Source: Candidatus Latescibacterota bacterium (lineage in GTDB: Bacteria > Latescibacterota > UBA2968 > UBA8231). From it: 64,000 nt of DNA. The notes below the pieces were generated by a model. The model saw nothing but the letters and a program-made list of their open reading frames with translations, searched no databases and was not told the origin of the DNA. The stretch lies in NCBI GenBank assembly GCA_022820485.1, contig JAJEFJ010000066.1, positions 1 through 64,000 of the forward strand. Reading direction: 5' to 3'. Position numbers and translations under genes: made by a program. Shown one piece after another: positions 26,407 through 35,378 of the stretch (the stretch's first letter is position 1; every line of letters starts with the position of its first letter).

Positions 26407-28125
26407 ATGCAGATTTCCGCCCTTCGGGCCTCGGCCGATTTCGGTGCCCAAGTGCAACAGGCCGCCGAGCGCTTAGCCGCCGAGCGCGTCTATGAGCGAA
26501 TCCTCGCGCGCGACCACACGGTTTGGCGGCCCGACCCCACCGAGATTACCAACCGGCTCGGGTGGCTCGACAGCCCGCGCGTCATGCGGGATGCCATCGG
26601 CCCCATCCGCCAATGTATCGACGCCGTCCGCGCCGATGGCTATACCCACGCCCTGCTGTTGGGCATGGGCGGCTCTAGCCTCGCGCCGGAAGTATTTCGC
26701 GCGGTCTTTGGCGTGGCCGATGGTTTTCTCGACCTTTCGGTACTCGATAGCACCCAGCCCAACGCCGTCTTGGCCAAAGCGCGCGCCCTCGACCTAACCC
26801 GCACCCTATTTCTCCCGGCCACCAAATCCGGCGGCACCGTAGAGACGCTGTCCTTGCTCAAGTACTTCTACAACCGCACGGTAGATGCTGTCGGACCAAC
26901 AGAAGCCGGACGGCACTTCGCCGCCATCACCGACCCAGGCAGCGGCCTCGAAGCCCTCGCGCAACACCTCGGCTTTCACCACATCTTCCTCAATGATCCC
27001 AACATCGGTGGGCGCTACTCAGCCCTGTCGTATTATGGCTTGGTCGCGGCCGGTGCCATTGGCGCGGATCTCGGCCACCTGCTCGACCGAGCCGAGCGAG
27101 CCACTGCCGACCCGCAACCGGGCATTCAACTCGGGGCCTTTCTCGGCGCAGGTGCCCTCGCTGGCCGCGATAAACTAACGCTCATCGCTTCGCCAGCCAT
27201 CAGCGCACTTGGCGCTTGGATCGAGCAACTCATCGCCGAGAGTACCGGCAAAGACGGCAAGGGCCTGCTGCCGGTCGATCTAGAACCTGAGTGCGCAGCT
27301 CACACCTACGGACCCGACCGGCTCTTCATCCATCTCCGTTTGGACGACGCAGCCGATACTCGCGCCCTTCGGCTGAGCTCAGGTCGAAGCCAAGCCATTG
27401 CCGCAGCCGGGCACCCAGTCCTGTGTCTCCAATTAGCAGACGCCTACGATCTCGGCTCGGCCTTCTTTCACTGGGAAATTGCCACGGCCATCGCCGGATT
27501 CTTCCTCGACATTCATCCCTTCGACCAACCCGATGTCGAGGCAGCCAAGGAACTGGCTCGCCAAATGGTGGCCGCCTATCAGCAACGCGGTGCGCTGCCC
27601 ACCCCCACACCCGACCTCGTCGATGGCCTCGCGCTATATGGACCGGTGCAGGGCACCACCTTGCCACAGGCCCTAGCGCGCTTTCTGGCAAGCGGCGAAT
27701 CAGGACGCGCGTACATTGCCCTGCAAGCGCACCTCCCGCCGACCCCGGCGACCACCAACGCCCTACAGGACCTACGCCGCCAGCTACTAGCGCGCACCGG
27801 GCTAGCCACGACCCTCGGCTTTGGGCCGCGCTTCTTGCACTCGACCGGCCAATTGCACAAGGGCGACGCCGGGCACGGGCTTTTCATTCAGCTAACGGCC
27901 GACTCAGCAGAGGACGCGCCGATTCCCGACCAAGCCGGAACCTCGGCTTCTAGCATCACATTCGGCGTCCTCGCCCAAGCCCAAGCCCTCGGCGACCGCC
28001 AAGCCCTCGGCGATCAAGGACGGGCCGTGCTTCGTATCCATCTAGGCGCAGATATCGCCACAGGTATTGCCCAATTGCGCCGCGCCTTAGACCCAAACAA
28101 CGACCCCACAGGAGCAGTCCAATGA
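26407..28125 (+). CDS. pgi: glucose-6-phosphate isomerase, of the type found in transaldolase fusions
   Basis: 572 residues. It interconverts glucose 6-phosphate and fructose 6-phosphate in the cytosol. The sugar-phosphate loop [13 protein letters not shown] (near 80-92) and the segment [14 protein letters not shown] (near 138-151) are clear, as is the C-terminal catalytic region [13 protein letters not shown]. The sequence most resembles the isomerase half of Tal-Pgi fusion proteins, including the C-terminal [12 protein letters not shown] region, but no transaldolase part precedes it. The ATG lies about 100 bases after the divergent small gene. Its stop overlaps gnd as ATGA, so both form an operon linking glycolysis and the pentose phosphate pathway. 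Confidence 0.9.
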   Translation: MQISALRASADFGAQVQQAAERLAAERVYERILARDHTVWRPDPTEITNRLGWLDSPRVMRDAIGPIRQCIDAVRADGYTHALLLGMGGSSLAPEVFRAVFGVADGFLDLSVLDSTQPNAVLAKARALDLTRTLFLPATKSGGTVETLSLLKYFYNRTVDAVGPTEAGRHFAAITDPGSGLEALAQHLGFHHIFLNDPNIGGRYSALSYYGLVAAGAIGADLGHLLDRAERATADPQPGIQLGAFLGAGALAGRDKLTLIASPAISALGAWIEQLIAESTGKDGKGLLPVDLEPECAAHTYGPDRLFIHLRLDDAADTRALRLSSGRSQAIAAAGHPVLCLQLADAYDLGSAFFHWEIATAIAGFFLDIHPFDQPDVEAAKELARQMVAAYQQRGALPTPTPDLVDGLALYGPVQGTTLPQALARFLASGESGRAYIALQAHLPPTPATTNALQDLRRQLLARTGLATTLGFGPRFLHSTGQLHKGDAGHGLFIQLTADSAEDAPIPDQAGTSASSITFGVLAQAQALGDRQALGDQGRAVLRIHLGADIATGIAQLRRALDPNNDPTGAVQ

Positions 28126-29576
28126 GCCGAGCAGACATCGGCCTAATCGGCCTAGCCGTAATGGGCGAAAACCTCGTCCTCAACATGGCTAGCCACGGTT
28201 TCACCGTTGCCGTTTACAACCGCACAACCACCAAAGTCGATGCCTTTATGTCCGGTCGCGCCCGCGGTCAATCCATCATCGGCACCCATTCGCCAGCCGA
28301 ACTGCTCGCCCAGCTCAAAAAGCCGCGCCGCGTGATGCTAATGGTGCAAGCCGGCCAAGCCGTGGACCGCGTCATAGCCGAACTCGTGCCCTTGCTTGAC
28401 GAAGGCGACATCCTCATCGACGGCGGCAACTCCAACTACCAAGACACGACCCGCCGCACCCAAGAGCTGGCTGCCAAAGGCTTGCTCTACGTGGGCACGG
28501 GGGTCTCCGGCGGCGAGGAGGGCGCGCTCAAGGGGCCGAGTATCATGCCAGGCGGCAATCCCGCCGCTTGGCCCCACATCAAAGACCTCTTTCAAGCCAT
28601 TGCCGCCAAAGTAGAAGACGGCAGCCCGTGCTGCGATTGGGTGGGCCGCGACGGCGCTGGCCACTACGTGAAAATGGTCCACAACGGCATCGAGTACGGC
28701 GACATGCAGATGATTGCCGAGGCATACGCCCTGATGCGCGAGGGTCTCGGCATTGAGCCGCCGGAACAGAGCGAAATTTTCAAGCAGTGGAACGAGGGCG
28801 AACTCGACAGCTACCTCATCGAAATCACTGGCGATATCCTCGCCAAGATCGACGACGAAACCGGCCAGCCCATGGTCGATGTCATACTCGATGCGGCTGG
28901 CCAAAAGGGCACCGGCAAGTGGACCGGCATCGACGCCCTGCAATTGGGCGCGCCCGTAACCGCCATTACCGAAGCGGTATTTAGCCGCGCCCTTTCTTTT
29001 CTCAAAGACGAGCGCGTGGCTGCGGCCGATGTCCTCCAAGGCCCAGACGCTTCATTCACTGGCGACAAAGACGCTTTCGTCGCAGACATCCGCCAAGCCC
29101 TGTACGCAGCCAAAATTTGCTCCTACGCCCAAGGCTATCAGTTGCTCGCCCTCGCCGCTCGCGAATATGGCTGGGAACTCAACTACGGCGGCATCGCCCT
29201 GCTATGGCGCGGCGGCTGTATTATCCGCGCTCAGTTTTTGGGCCGCATCAAGGAAGCCTTTGACGTGGATCCAACGCTGGCCAATCTGCTGCTTGCACCG
29301 TACTTCAGCGCAGCAATCGCACAAACCCAAGCGTCTTGGCGCAGAGTCGTGGCCACGGCTGCGACGCTCGGCATCCCCGTGCCGACCTTTGCCAGCGCCC
29401 TCGCGTACTACGATGGCTACCGCTCTGCCCGCCTGCCCGCCAACCTGCTCCAAGCCCAGCGCGACTACTTCGGTGCCCACACCTATGAGCGCACCGACAA
29501 GCCACGCGGCATGTTCTTTCACACCAATTGGACCGGGCGCGGGGGAACGACGGCATCGACGGCTTACAACGTCTAA
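28122..29576 (+). CDS. gnd: 6-phosphogluconate dehydrogenase, decarboxylating
   Basis: 484 residues, the usual length. It converts 6-phosphogluconate to ribulose 5-phosphate, CO2 and NADPH in the oxidative pentose phosphate pathway. Motifs in order are the coenzyme loop [27 protein letters not shown], the GGNSNYQDT loop, the signature [19 protein letters not shown] and the catalytic [13 protein letters not shown]. The C-terminus is full-length ([10 protein letters not shown]). The start overlaps the pgi stop by four bases. A hairpin at 29660-29695 is the likely end of the operon. Confidence 0.96.
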   Translation: MSRADIGLIGLAVMGENLVLNMASHGFTVAVYNRTTTKVDAFMSGRARGQSIIGTHSPAELLAQLKKPRRVMLMVQAGQAVDRVIAELVPLLDEGDILIDGGNSNYQDTTRRTQELAAKGLLYVGTGVSGGEEGALKGPSIMPGGNPAAWPHIKDLFQAIAAKVEDGSPCCDWVGRDGAGHYVKMVHNGIEYGDMQMIAEAYALMREGLGIEPPEQSEIFKQWNEGELDSYLIEITGDILAKIDDETGQPMVDVILDAAGQKGTGKWTGIDALQLGAPVTAITEAVFSRALSFLKDERVAAADVLQGPDASFTGDKDAFVADIRQALYAAKICSYAQGYQLLALAAREYGWELNYGGIALLWRGGCIIRAQFLGRIKEAFDVDPTLANLLLAPYFSAAIAQTQASWRRVVATAATLGIPVPTFASALAYYDGYRSARLPANLLQAQRDYFGAHTYERTDKPRGMFFHTNWTGRGGTTASTAYNV

Positions 29577-29606
29577 TCCGCAAAAAAGCATATAGCAAAA
29601 GCTGTA

Positions 29607-29634
29607 TTGACACACGTAATTTGTCGCATACAGT
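29607..29634 (+). promoter_or_regulatory. sigma-70-like promoter candidate
   Basis: TTGACA, 16 bases, TACAGT. The -35 box is perfect and the -10 is moderate. It lies 31 bases after the gnd stop and just ahead of the hairpin at 29660-29695, so it would give either a very short RNA or read-through to the HTH gene at 29852. The rest of the 275-base gap (29577-29851) is AT-rich with no ORF. Confidence 0.4.
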
Positions 29635-29659
29635 CGCTAGCAATCTATTATAAAAACAA

Positions 29660-29695
29660 CCCCTGTTGTCATCCTTTTTGGACTGAAAACAGGGG
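29660..29695 (+). terminator. hairpin downstream of gnd
   Basis: CCCCTGTT and AACAGGGG form an 8-bp stem around a 20-base loop. Weak extra pairing outside (AAAACAA with GTCGTTT) and a short T-rich tail support a moderate intrinsic terminator for pgi-gnd. Confidence 0.5.
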
Positions 29696-29851
29696 GTCGT
29701 TTCTAATAAGTGGAAATATTTGCTGCACCTTCTTTTGCTACTTTTTCGTTAGCGTCCACAATACCATTCTGCACTGCATTTGCTAAATACTATATTTTTT
29801 TTAGTTTAGAAACGTTATATCTACACACACTTAAAGGCGAAAGGATTTTTT

Positions 29852-30295
29852 ATGCCTACTCTCGCAGCCCTTTTGAAAGAAGAAATTGGCAAGATCGTCC
29901 GCAAAGAAGTGCAAGATCAAATGCGCGATCTCAACAAAACAGTGCGCGCCCAGCGCGATGCACTCGCTCGCTTAGAAAAGCAACTCGGCTCAGCAAAGGC
30001 CAAACCAGCCGCTAAGCCAGCCGCTAAGCCAGCCGCCAAACCAGCCGCCAAAACCAGCAAAGCATCCACCGGCGACAAAAGAAAACAACTCCGCATCTCA
30101 CCGGATACAATCAAGAAGCACCGCAAGCGCCTCAAGCTCTCCCAAGCCGATCTCGGCAAGCTACTCAATGTTAGCACCAACACCGTTTTGCGCTGGGAAG
30201 CGGGCACCTCTAAACCGCGTAGCAAGCACCTCCCGGGACTTGGTCAACTCCGTTCTATAAGCAAGCGAGACCTCAAGAAACAACTCGGCGAATAA
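29852..30295 (+). CDS. HTH (XRE) protein with coiled coil and Lys/Ala/Pro linker
   Basis: 147 residues in three parts. Residues 1-50 are a charged coiled coil (KIVRKEVQDQMRDLNKTV, ALARLEKQL). Residues 50-70 are a low-complexity tail made of AAKP repeats, encoded by four copies of a 12-base unit. Residues 80-147 are a Cro/C1-type helix-turn-helix (KKHRKRLKLSQADLGKLLNV, NTVLRWEAGTSKPR). The histone H1-like tail suggests non-specific DNA contact or oligomerisation beside specific binding. It is a lone gene with an AT-rich upstream region and a strong terminator right behind it, typical of a stand-alone regulator or nucleoid protein. Target unknown. Confidence 0.75.
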   Translation: MPTLAALLKEEIGKIVRKEVQDQMRDLNKTVRAQRDALARLEKQLGSAKAKPAAKPAAKPAAKPAAKTSKASTGDKRKQLRISPDTIKKHRKRLKLSQADLGKLLNVSTNTVLRWEAGTSKPRSKHLPGLGQLRSISKRDLKKQLGE

Positions 30296-30310
30296 CAGGC
30301 TTTACAGAAC

Positions 30311-30358
30311 CAACAAAACCCCCCTAGTCCGCGTGGACGGACTAGGGGGATTTTGTTG
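30311..30358. terminator. strong bidirectional intrinsic terminator
   Basis: The arms 30311-30331 and 30338-30358 pair over 21 bp with one mismatch, around the loop CGTGGA, with A-rich and T-rich ends on both sides. It lies between the convergent HTH gene and the glycosyltransferase gene and should stop both transcripts. Confidence 0.85.
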
Positions 30359-30366
30359 CGACCCTA

Positions 30367-31188
30367 TCACTGCCAACGCGCTATATAGTCGCCCATCTGC
30401 TGCTGCAATTCCGCGTTGTCGCGCTTAGCGGCTCCGCGCTCGACAATCCGCGCCTTGCGCAACAGCATAGTGCGCGCGGCCGCAGCGCGATCCGCTGCTA
30501 GTTGCGACTCTGCGCACAGCAGCTTGTCGAGCGCGTACACCCGGAAGCGATCCATCGCGTAGTGCGCCTGCGATAGCTGATCGGCGTGGCCGCCGTATTT
30601 GCGGATGAGTTGCTCTGCCAAATAGACTACCTCATAGCGACAGGTAATCCGCAGCCAAAGTTCGTAGTCCTCGCAGGCCGGCAAGCATTCGTCAAACATC
30701 CCAACGTCCGCAAAAACTTGGCGGTGAATCGCAATAGACGAAGGCGACATAACACACAACGGCAGAGCCTGCAAGAAAATGTCGCCGCCGTATTTCTGGT
30801 GGTGTTTGTGAGGGTTGACCCGCACGCCATTGCGGATCCAGATCTCGTCGGTGTGGCAGATCAACAATCCGCTCTCGCGCAGGGCCGCTGCTTGGCGTGC
30901 GAGCTTGTTGGGTAACCACTCGTCGTCCGAGTCGAGTAAGGCAATCCACTCGCCTTCGGCTGCCGCGATCCCGCGATTGCGCGCGGCAGAGACCCCGCTG
31001 TTTGCTGCCAAACTCACTATTTTGACTGCGTCGCCAAATTCCTCGCGCACTTGCTCGGGCGTGCCGTCGTCAGAGGCATCATCTACCACGATCACCTCAA
31101 GGTCCACTCCCTGCTGCGCCAGTACCGAACGAATCGCCCGGCCGACTAATGCGCGGCGATTGTACACGGGAATGACAACCGAAAACAC
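30367..31188 (-). CDS. family 2 glycosyltransferase
   Basis: 273 residues from a GTG at 31188. It is a GT-A fold enzyme that transfers a sugar from a nucleotide-sugar donor. The N-terminal strand FSVVIPVYNRRALVGRAI, the VVDDASDDGT motif and the metal-binding DxD-type site LLDSDDEWLPNK are all present. A C-terminal helical region follows, with no transmembrane span. Acceptor and donor cannot be told. It starts three bases after the dsbD stop and so is the second gene of that operon; no polysaccharide cluster surrounds it. Confidence 0.88.
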   Translation of the reverse strand: MFSVVIPVYNRRALVGRAIRSVLAQQGVDLEVIVVDDASDDGTPEQVREEFGDAVKIVSLAANSGVSAARNRGIAAAEGEWIALLDSDDEWLPNKLARQAAALRESGLLICHTDEIWIRNGVRVNPHKHHQKYGGDIFLQALPLCVMSPSSIAIHRQVFADVGMFDECLPACEDYELWLRITCRYEVVYLAEQLIRKYGGHADQLSQAHYAMDRFRVYALDKLLCAESQLAADRAAAARTMLLRKARIVERGAAKRDNAELQQQMGDYIARWQ

Positions 31189-31191
31189 GGC

Positions 31192-33318
31192 TCAGGCTCC
31201 ACTAGCAAGCGCGGCGGCCGCGTCTAGTTTTTCGATGACCATTTCTGCCGTAATAACCTCGGGCAACACCAGCGGCTGGTCGATAAGACCGGCGGGAAAA
31301 ATCACGTACAAGGGCACCCCTGAGCGTCCAAAGGCGCGCAAGAGCTGGGTGATCTCGGGATTGCGGTTGGTCCAATCGGCTTTGACTAGCGCCACATTGT
31401 GCGCGGAGAATCGCTCGCGGACCACTTGCTGCGCCAGCACGGCCCGCTCGTTGACCTTGCATGTCCAGCACCACTCGGCTGTAAAGTCGATAAAGACCGT
31501 CTGCCCGCCCGCGACCAAATCCTCAACGTGCGCGGCGCTAAACGGCTGCCAGTCCAATTCAGACGCGGTGGTCTGCTCGGCCAAGGTTTGCTCGGCGGCC
31601 AACAGCGGATGGACAAAGATCACATAACTGCCCAAAACCAGAATCAGCGCCACCGTTCGGGCCAACAGTTTTGCGGGGTTGGGATGTAGGAAACTACCCC
31701 ATTGACCCCAGACCCAGCAGGCCAAACCCAGACCCAGTAAAAAGGCCCCCGTCCACACCACGCCTTCGACGCCGACCTGATTGCCTAAGACCCACAACAA
31801 CCACAGCACCGTGGCCATCAGCAAAAATCCCATTAGCTGCTTGAAGCGCACCATCCAAGGGCCGGGCTTGGGCAAGCGCCCGATCCACGCCGGCTTGAGC
31901 GCCAGTACCACATACGGCAGTGCCATCCCCGCGCCAATCGCCAAAAAGACCGCGATGACGACGCCGGCCGGCTGGGCAAAGGCAAACCCCAACGCGGTCC
32001 CCAAAAAGGGCGCAGTGCAAGGCGTGGCCAGAATCGTCGCCAGCACGCCGTTGAGAAAGGAGCCCGTCAATCCCTCGCGTCCTTCTAGCCCCCCCAAGTT
32101 GCTAGTCCCCGGCAGCAAAATTTCATAGACTCCGAACAAACTTAAGGCCAATGCAAAAACCAAGGCACTCATCGCCACCACAAAACCCGGGTACTGAAAC
32201 TGAAAGCCCCAACCGATCTGTTCGCCACTGCTTTTGACCAACAACACCGCTAGCGCCAGCACCAAAAAAGTAGCCACAATACCAGCGCAAAACGCCCACC
32301 CTAGTTGCTGCACCCGCTTGGTCTCTTCGCCGGCTTGATTGACAAAGCCGAGCACCTTGAGCGAGATGACCGGCAACACGCAGGGCATCAAGTTGAGGAT
32401 CAATCCACCCAACACCGCAAAGGCGATATAGACCCACAGCGAGCGAGCGACCTCCCCGCTAGCCGCGCGGTAATCCCGCTCCAAGATTCCTCCTCCCTGG
32501 CGCGGCGCAGCGCGTAGATCCAGCGCCGACGTCCCAGCTTGCACCTCGCCATCTAGTCCATAGACGAGCACTCCGCGCAACGTATCGACTTCGGCACCGC
32601 CATAGGGTTCGATAGACAGCACGAGATGATCGGCGGCTAGCCGCCGGGTGGACAACGCAAAACCGTCGGCTGCCAGCGGATAAAAGTCGGGGGTCTGCTC
32701 ACCCTGCTCCAAAGCCTTGTCCTCGTGGGAAAGGCGCACGTCAACCTCCATAGCCCCCTCGCCCCGCACGGCAAGTTCTACCGCAACGCGTTCGTCCAAC
32801 GCGCCCGGCACCTGTGCTGCATAGCGGTCAAATTGTGCCTGCTGGGCGCTCGGCTTGCCGACGGCGGCCACCGGCAGGGCCAACGTCAACGATGCTCCTC
32901 CGGGGATGCACAGTTCGCGGCATACCAACCAGGAGACCTCAGCCCCAAAGTGCAGTGTATCCCCTGCTGCCAACGCCTGCGGCGCAGTAGCCTCGGCCAT
33001 GAGCAGCACTTCGTCGGCATACCCATAGACCACCAGTTCCCCCTGTTCCTCGAATTTGTTGGGCAAGGGCCATTGCAGCGGTCCTGCCACAACACCGGCC
33101 GGTAGCTGCCACTCGACTTCGATAGGCAAACCAGCATCGCCGCTAAAAAGCCAATAGGTGTGCCATTTCTCCTCCATTGTCAGTTCGACCCCCAGCCGCA
33201 AGGACTGGCCGGGCGCTACGGCATCTACATCGGCCAGCAAGCGGGCTTGAACAGGATGGTCGGCAGCGGCGAGCGGGCCGCAGAGAACTAAGGTGAGAAG
33301 CAGGATGAAATTGTACAT
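31192..33318 (-). CDS. dsbD: DsbD-like thiol:disulfide interchange protein
   Basis: 708 residues from the ATG at 33318, five bases after GAGG; a GTG two codons upstream is less likely. Order: signal peptide, an N-terminal DsbD-alpha-like periplasmic domain with a Cys pair in LVCRELCIPGG, an eight-helix CcdA/DsbD-type core with redox cysteines in MPCVLPVISLK and ATPCTAPFLG, and a C-terminal thioredoxin-like domain with TAEWCWTCKVNE. It carries electrons from cytoplasmic thioredoxin across the inner membrane to periplasmic disulfide reductases and cytochrome c maturation proteins. All three Cys pairs are present. The promoter region borders the palindromic element, and the gene is followed by a glycosyltransferase. 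Confidence 0.9.
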   Translation of the reverse strand: MYNFILLLTLVLCGPLAAADHPVQARLLADVDAVAPGQSLRLGVELTMEEKWHTYWLFSGDAGLPIEVEWQLPAGVVAGPLQWPLPNKFEEQGELVVYGYADEVLLMAEATAPQALAAGDTLHFGAEVSWLVCRELCIPGGASLTLALPVAAVGKPSAQQAQFDRYAAQVPGALDERVAVELAVRGEGAMEVDVRLSHEDKALEQGEQTPDFYPLAADGFALSTRRLAADHLVLSIEPYGGAEVDTLRGVLVYGLDGEVQAGTSALDLRAAPRQGGGILERDYRAASGEVARSLWVYIAFAVLGGLILNLMPCVLPVISLKVLGFVNQAGEETKRVQQLGWAFCAGIVATFLVLALAVLLVKSSGEQIGWGFQFQYPGFVVAMSALVFALALSLFGVYEILLPGTSNLGGLEGREGLTGSFLNGVLATILATPCTAPFLGTALGFAFAQPAGVVIAVFLAIGAGMALPYVVLALKPAWIGRLPKPGPWMVRFKQLMGFLLMATVLWLLWVLGNQVGVEGVVWTGAFLLGLGLACWVWGQWGSFLHPNPAKLLARTVALILVLGSYVIFVHPLLAAEQTLAEQTTASELDWQPFSAAHVEDLVAGGQTVFIDFTAEWCWTCKVNERAVLAQQVVRERFSAHNVALVKADWTNRNPEITQLLRAFGRSGVPLYVIFPAGLIDQPLVLPEVITAEMVIEKLDAAAALASGA

Positions 33319-33334
33319 GGGCACCTCGAAGGGG

Positions 33335-33424
33335 AAATTAGGAATTAGGAATTAGAGTTTGCCAAGCGGTACGAATCGGGGTGGTTGGGTCAATTCGTAA
33401 TTCTCAATTCCTAATTCTCAATTT
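33335..33424. repeat. AT-rich palindromic element, copy 2
   Basis: Left arm AAATTAGGAATTAGGAATTAG, right arm CAATTCGTAATTCTCAATTC and following bases, with a core AGAGTTTGCCAAGCGG... that matches the reverse-complemented core of copy 1 at about 75-80% by eye. It lies between the divergent 5' end of dsbD and the 3' end of ribB and supplies the ribB stop (AAT-TAG at 33411-33416). No flanking target duplication was recognised. Confidence 0.7.
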
Positions 33425-34025
33425 TACGCAGCACGGCTTGGTGGAGTTGCTCGATGTCGATTAAGCGGCAACCTAAGTGGCGAGCAAAGTCCACTAGCTG
33501 TTGGCCCTTAGCCATGGAGCCGTCGGGGGCCATCACTTCGGACATCACCGCCGCCGGAAAAAGACCGGCTTGGCGAGCTAGCTCTACTGCGCCTTCGGTG
33601 TGCCCCTGGCGGCTGAGCAAACCCTCCGGGCGAGCGGCCAAGGGAAATACGTGCCCGGGAATGACGATGTCCGCCGGGCCGGTGTCTGGGTCGAGGGCGC
33701 ACTGAATGGACGTGGCGCGATCGGCAGCCGAGACACCGGTTTCAATCCCCTCGCGCGCGTCAAAGGGCAGGCCGAAACGCGGGGTCGTCCAATCGGCATT
33801 GTGCGGCTCAATCAACCCCACGCCGAGCCGGGCTAGATGAATCTCGGTCGTGGCCAAGTGCAGCAGACCGCGTGCCTCTTGCAGCATCCGATTTATCTTG
33901 GCGGTAGAAACGCGCTCAGCCGCTAAAATTAGGTCGCCCTCGTCTTCGCGCTCCTGCGCATCCACTAAGACTAGGAACTTCCCAGCGCGAAAATCCGCGA
34001 TCGCTTCGTCGAGCTGACAGAACAT
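33411..34025 (-). CDS. ribB: 3,4-dihydroxy-2-butanone 4-phosphate synthase
   Basis: 204 residues. It makes the four-carbon riboflavin precursor from ribulose 5-phosphate, with formate release. The signature EREDEGDLILAAE (near residues 24-36) carries the acidic metal and substrate residues. SAADRATSIQ, HVFPLAARPEGLLSRQGHTE and AVMSEVMAPDG are the other conserved blocks. It is the stand-alone form with no GTP cyclohydrolase II domain, and no other rib gene is in the window. The start is adjacent to the stop of the enolase-superfamily gene with no gap. The final Asn and stop come from the palindromic element. Confidence 0.93.
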   Translation of the reverse strand: MFCQLDEAIADFRAGKFLVLVDAQEREDEGDLILAAERVSTAKINRMLQEARGLLHLATTEIHLARLGVGLIEPHNADWTTPRFGLPFDAREGIETGVSAADRATSIQCALDPDTGPADIVIPGHVFPLAARPEGLLSRQGHTEGAVELARQAGLFPAAVMSEVMAPDGSMAKGQQLVDFARHLGCRLIDIEQLHQAVLRKIEN

Positions 34026-35147
34026 TTATTGCACCTGGTGCGCCATAAGCACCGCTTCGTCCAGTTCAATTCCCAAGCCGGGCGCGTCCGGCACTCGGAT
34101 GTGACCGTCTATTATGGTTTCTGCCGGGCACACCAACTCGCCGCGCCAATCCACCTCGCCAAACGCATATTCGAGCACCGTGAAGTTGGCAACCGTCGCC
34201 GCCAAATGTACCCCAGCCATCGTCGATACCGGACCGGCCGGGCTGTGAGGCGCAATCGGCATCTGCGCTATTTCGGCCAGCGCGGCAATGCGCCGACATT
34301 CGGTAATGCCGCCAGCGTGTTTGACATCTGGCATCAGCACATCCACTGCTCCTTGGGCGATGTAGGGCCAAAAGCCCTCGCGACCGACGAGCGACTCTCC
34401 GCCAGCAATCGTATGGCCCGAGTGCAGCCGCAACTGGCGCAGCGCATCGACCCGGTCGCGCGGCACCGGCTCCTCAAACCAGTACAGATCGAGCGGACGC
34501 ACCTTTTCGGCCACCTTAAAAGCCAAGGCCAAGTCAAAGCGCTGATGGCAATCCACCAACAGCTCGATTTCGTCGCCAATGGCCTCCCGCGTCGCCTCAA
34601 GCCGAGCGATTCCTTTGTCCGCATCGCGCTCGACCCCACCGCGATCCATCCGCCGCCAATGCACCTCGTCAAAGGGCGTGCTCTTGACGGCGCTAAAGCC
34701 GGCATCGACTGCTCGGCGCGCCGCATCGGCAAACCCCTGTGTGCTGCGGTCGCGGGTGCCGCGATTGAGGTTGGCGTACAATCGCACGGAGTCGCGCCGC
34801 TTGCCGCCTAGCAAGCGCCAAGCCGGGACCCCGAGCGCCTTGCCGGCCAAATCCCACAGCGCTTGGTCGACTGCGCTCCGCGCCGTGGCTCCGACGCGGC
34901 CAGTGTCGCCCGAGAAAATCGCCGATCCTCGCGCCATCTGTTCCCACAACACCTCTACTTGGGTCGGGTCCGCACCCACCAACCGCGGTTCCAGTTGCTC
35001 CAGCGCGGCTGCGACCAAACCGTCGTTGCCGCTCTGGCTCGCTTCGCCCAGCCCGCTCAGCCCGGCGTCGGTGTGAATTTGCACGAATATCCAAGTGCCT
35101 CGGTGCGATGCTGCTACTGAGTGTAGTTCCAAATGAGTAATTTTCAC
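34026..35147 (-). CDS. mandelate racemase/muconate lactonizing enzyme family protein
   Basis: 373 residues from a GTG at 35147 with GGAGAG upstream. An enolase-superfamily enzyme with an N-terminal capping domain and a C-terminal barrel. Metal ligands are visible as the Asp in LLVDCHQRFD, the Glu in YWFEEPVPRD and the Glu in IAGGESLVGR. The general-base region includes DVKHAGGITE and PHSPAGPVS. Members abstract a proton alpha to a carboxylate, often as sugar-acid dehydratases; the substrate here is not determinable. It is directly upstream of ribB, which may reflect operon convenience only. Confidence 0.88.
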   Translation of the reverse strand: MKITHLELHSVAASHRGTWIFVQIHTDAGLSGLGEASQSGNDGLVAAALEQLEPRLVGADPTQVEVLWEQMARGSAIFSGDTGRVGATARSAVDQALWDLAGKALGVPAWRLLGGKRRDSVRLYANLNRGTRDRSTQGFADAARRAVDAGFSAVKSTPFDEVHWRRMDRGGVERDADKGIARLEATREAIGDEIELLVDCHQRFDLALAFKVAEKVRPLDLYWFEEPVPRDRVDALRQLRLHSGHTIAGGESLVGREGFWPYIAQGAVDVLMPDVKHAGGITECRRIAALAEIAQMPIAPHSPAGPVSTMAGVHLAATVANFTVLEYAFGEVDWRGELVCPAETIIDGHIRVPDAPGLGIELDEAVLMAHQVQ

Positions 35148-35279
35148 ACGGTCTCTCCAGCGTAAAACTGCATCCTCAGAACATAAAGAAGAGACGGCCT
35201 AGCCGCTATGAGCCACCCCTCCTAGAGGCCGTATTAAACCGAGGCGTGCCCCAAGTACCCGTTACCTCACCTCTGCGTT

Positions 35280-35303
35280 CATCTGCGTTCATCTGCGGAT
35301 ACG
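35280..35303. repeat. 24-bp dispersed repeat, copy 1
   Basis: A 24-base stretch (core CTGCGTTCATCTGCGGATAC), with a further TCTGCGT copy just upstream. It is identical to the reverse complement of 41746-41769. The surrounding 231-base gap (35148-35378) upstream of rarA holds no ORF, only this repeat and a weak hairpin near 35199-35232. Confidence 0.7.
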
Positions 35304-35378
35304 CTTCTAAGGGATTCACGCGGTTCAATTGAGTCGTTATGTTCTTAGTCCACGCCTTCTTTACCCGGAGGTGAAAGC

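Noticed and set aside
30001-30060. Tandem 12-base repeats, considered as a CRISPR or satellite
   Set aside because: The units are directly adjacent without spacers and encode the AAKP tail in frame; they are coding repeats.
35199-35232. Hairpin upstream of rarA as a regulatory RNA or terminator
   Set aside because: Only an imperfect stem (ACGGCCTAG with CTAGAGGCCGT) and no T run; too weak to claim.
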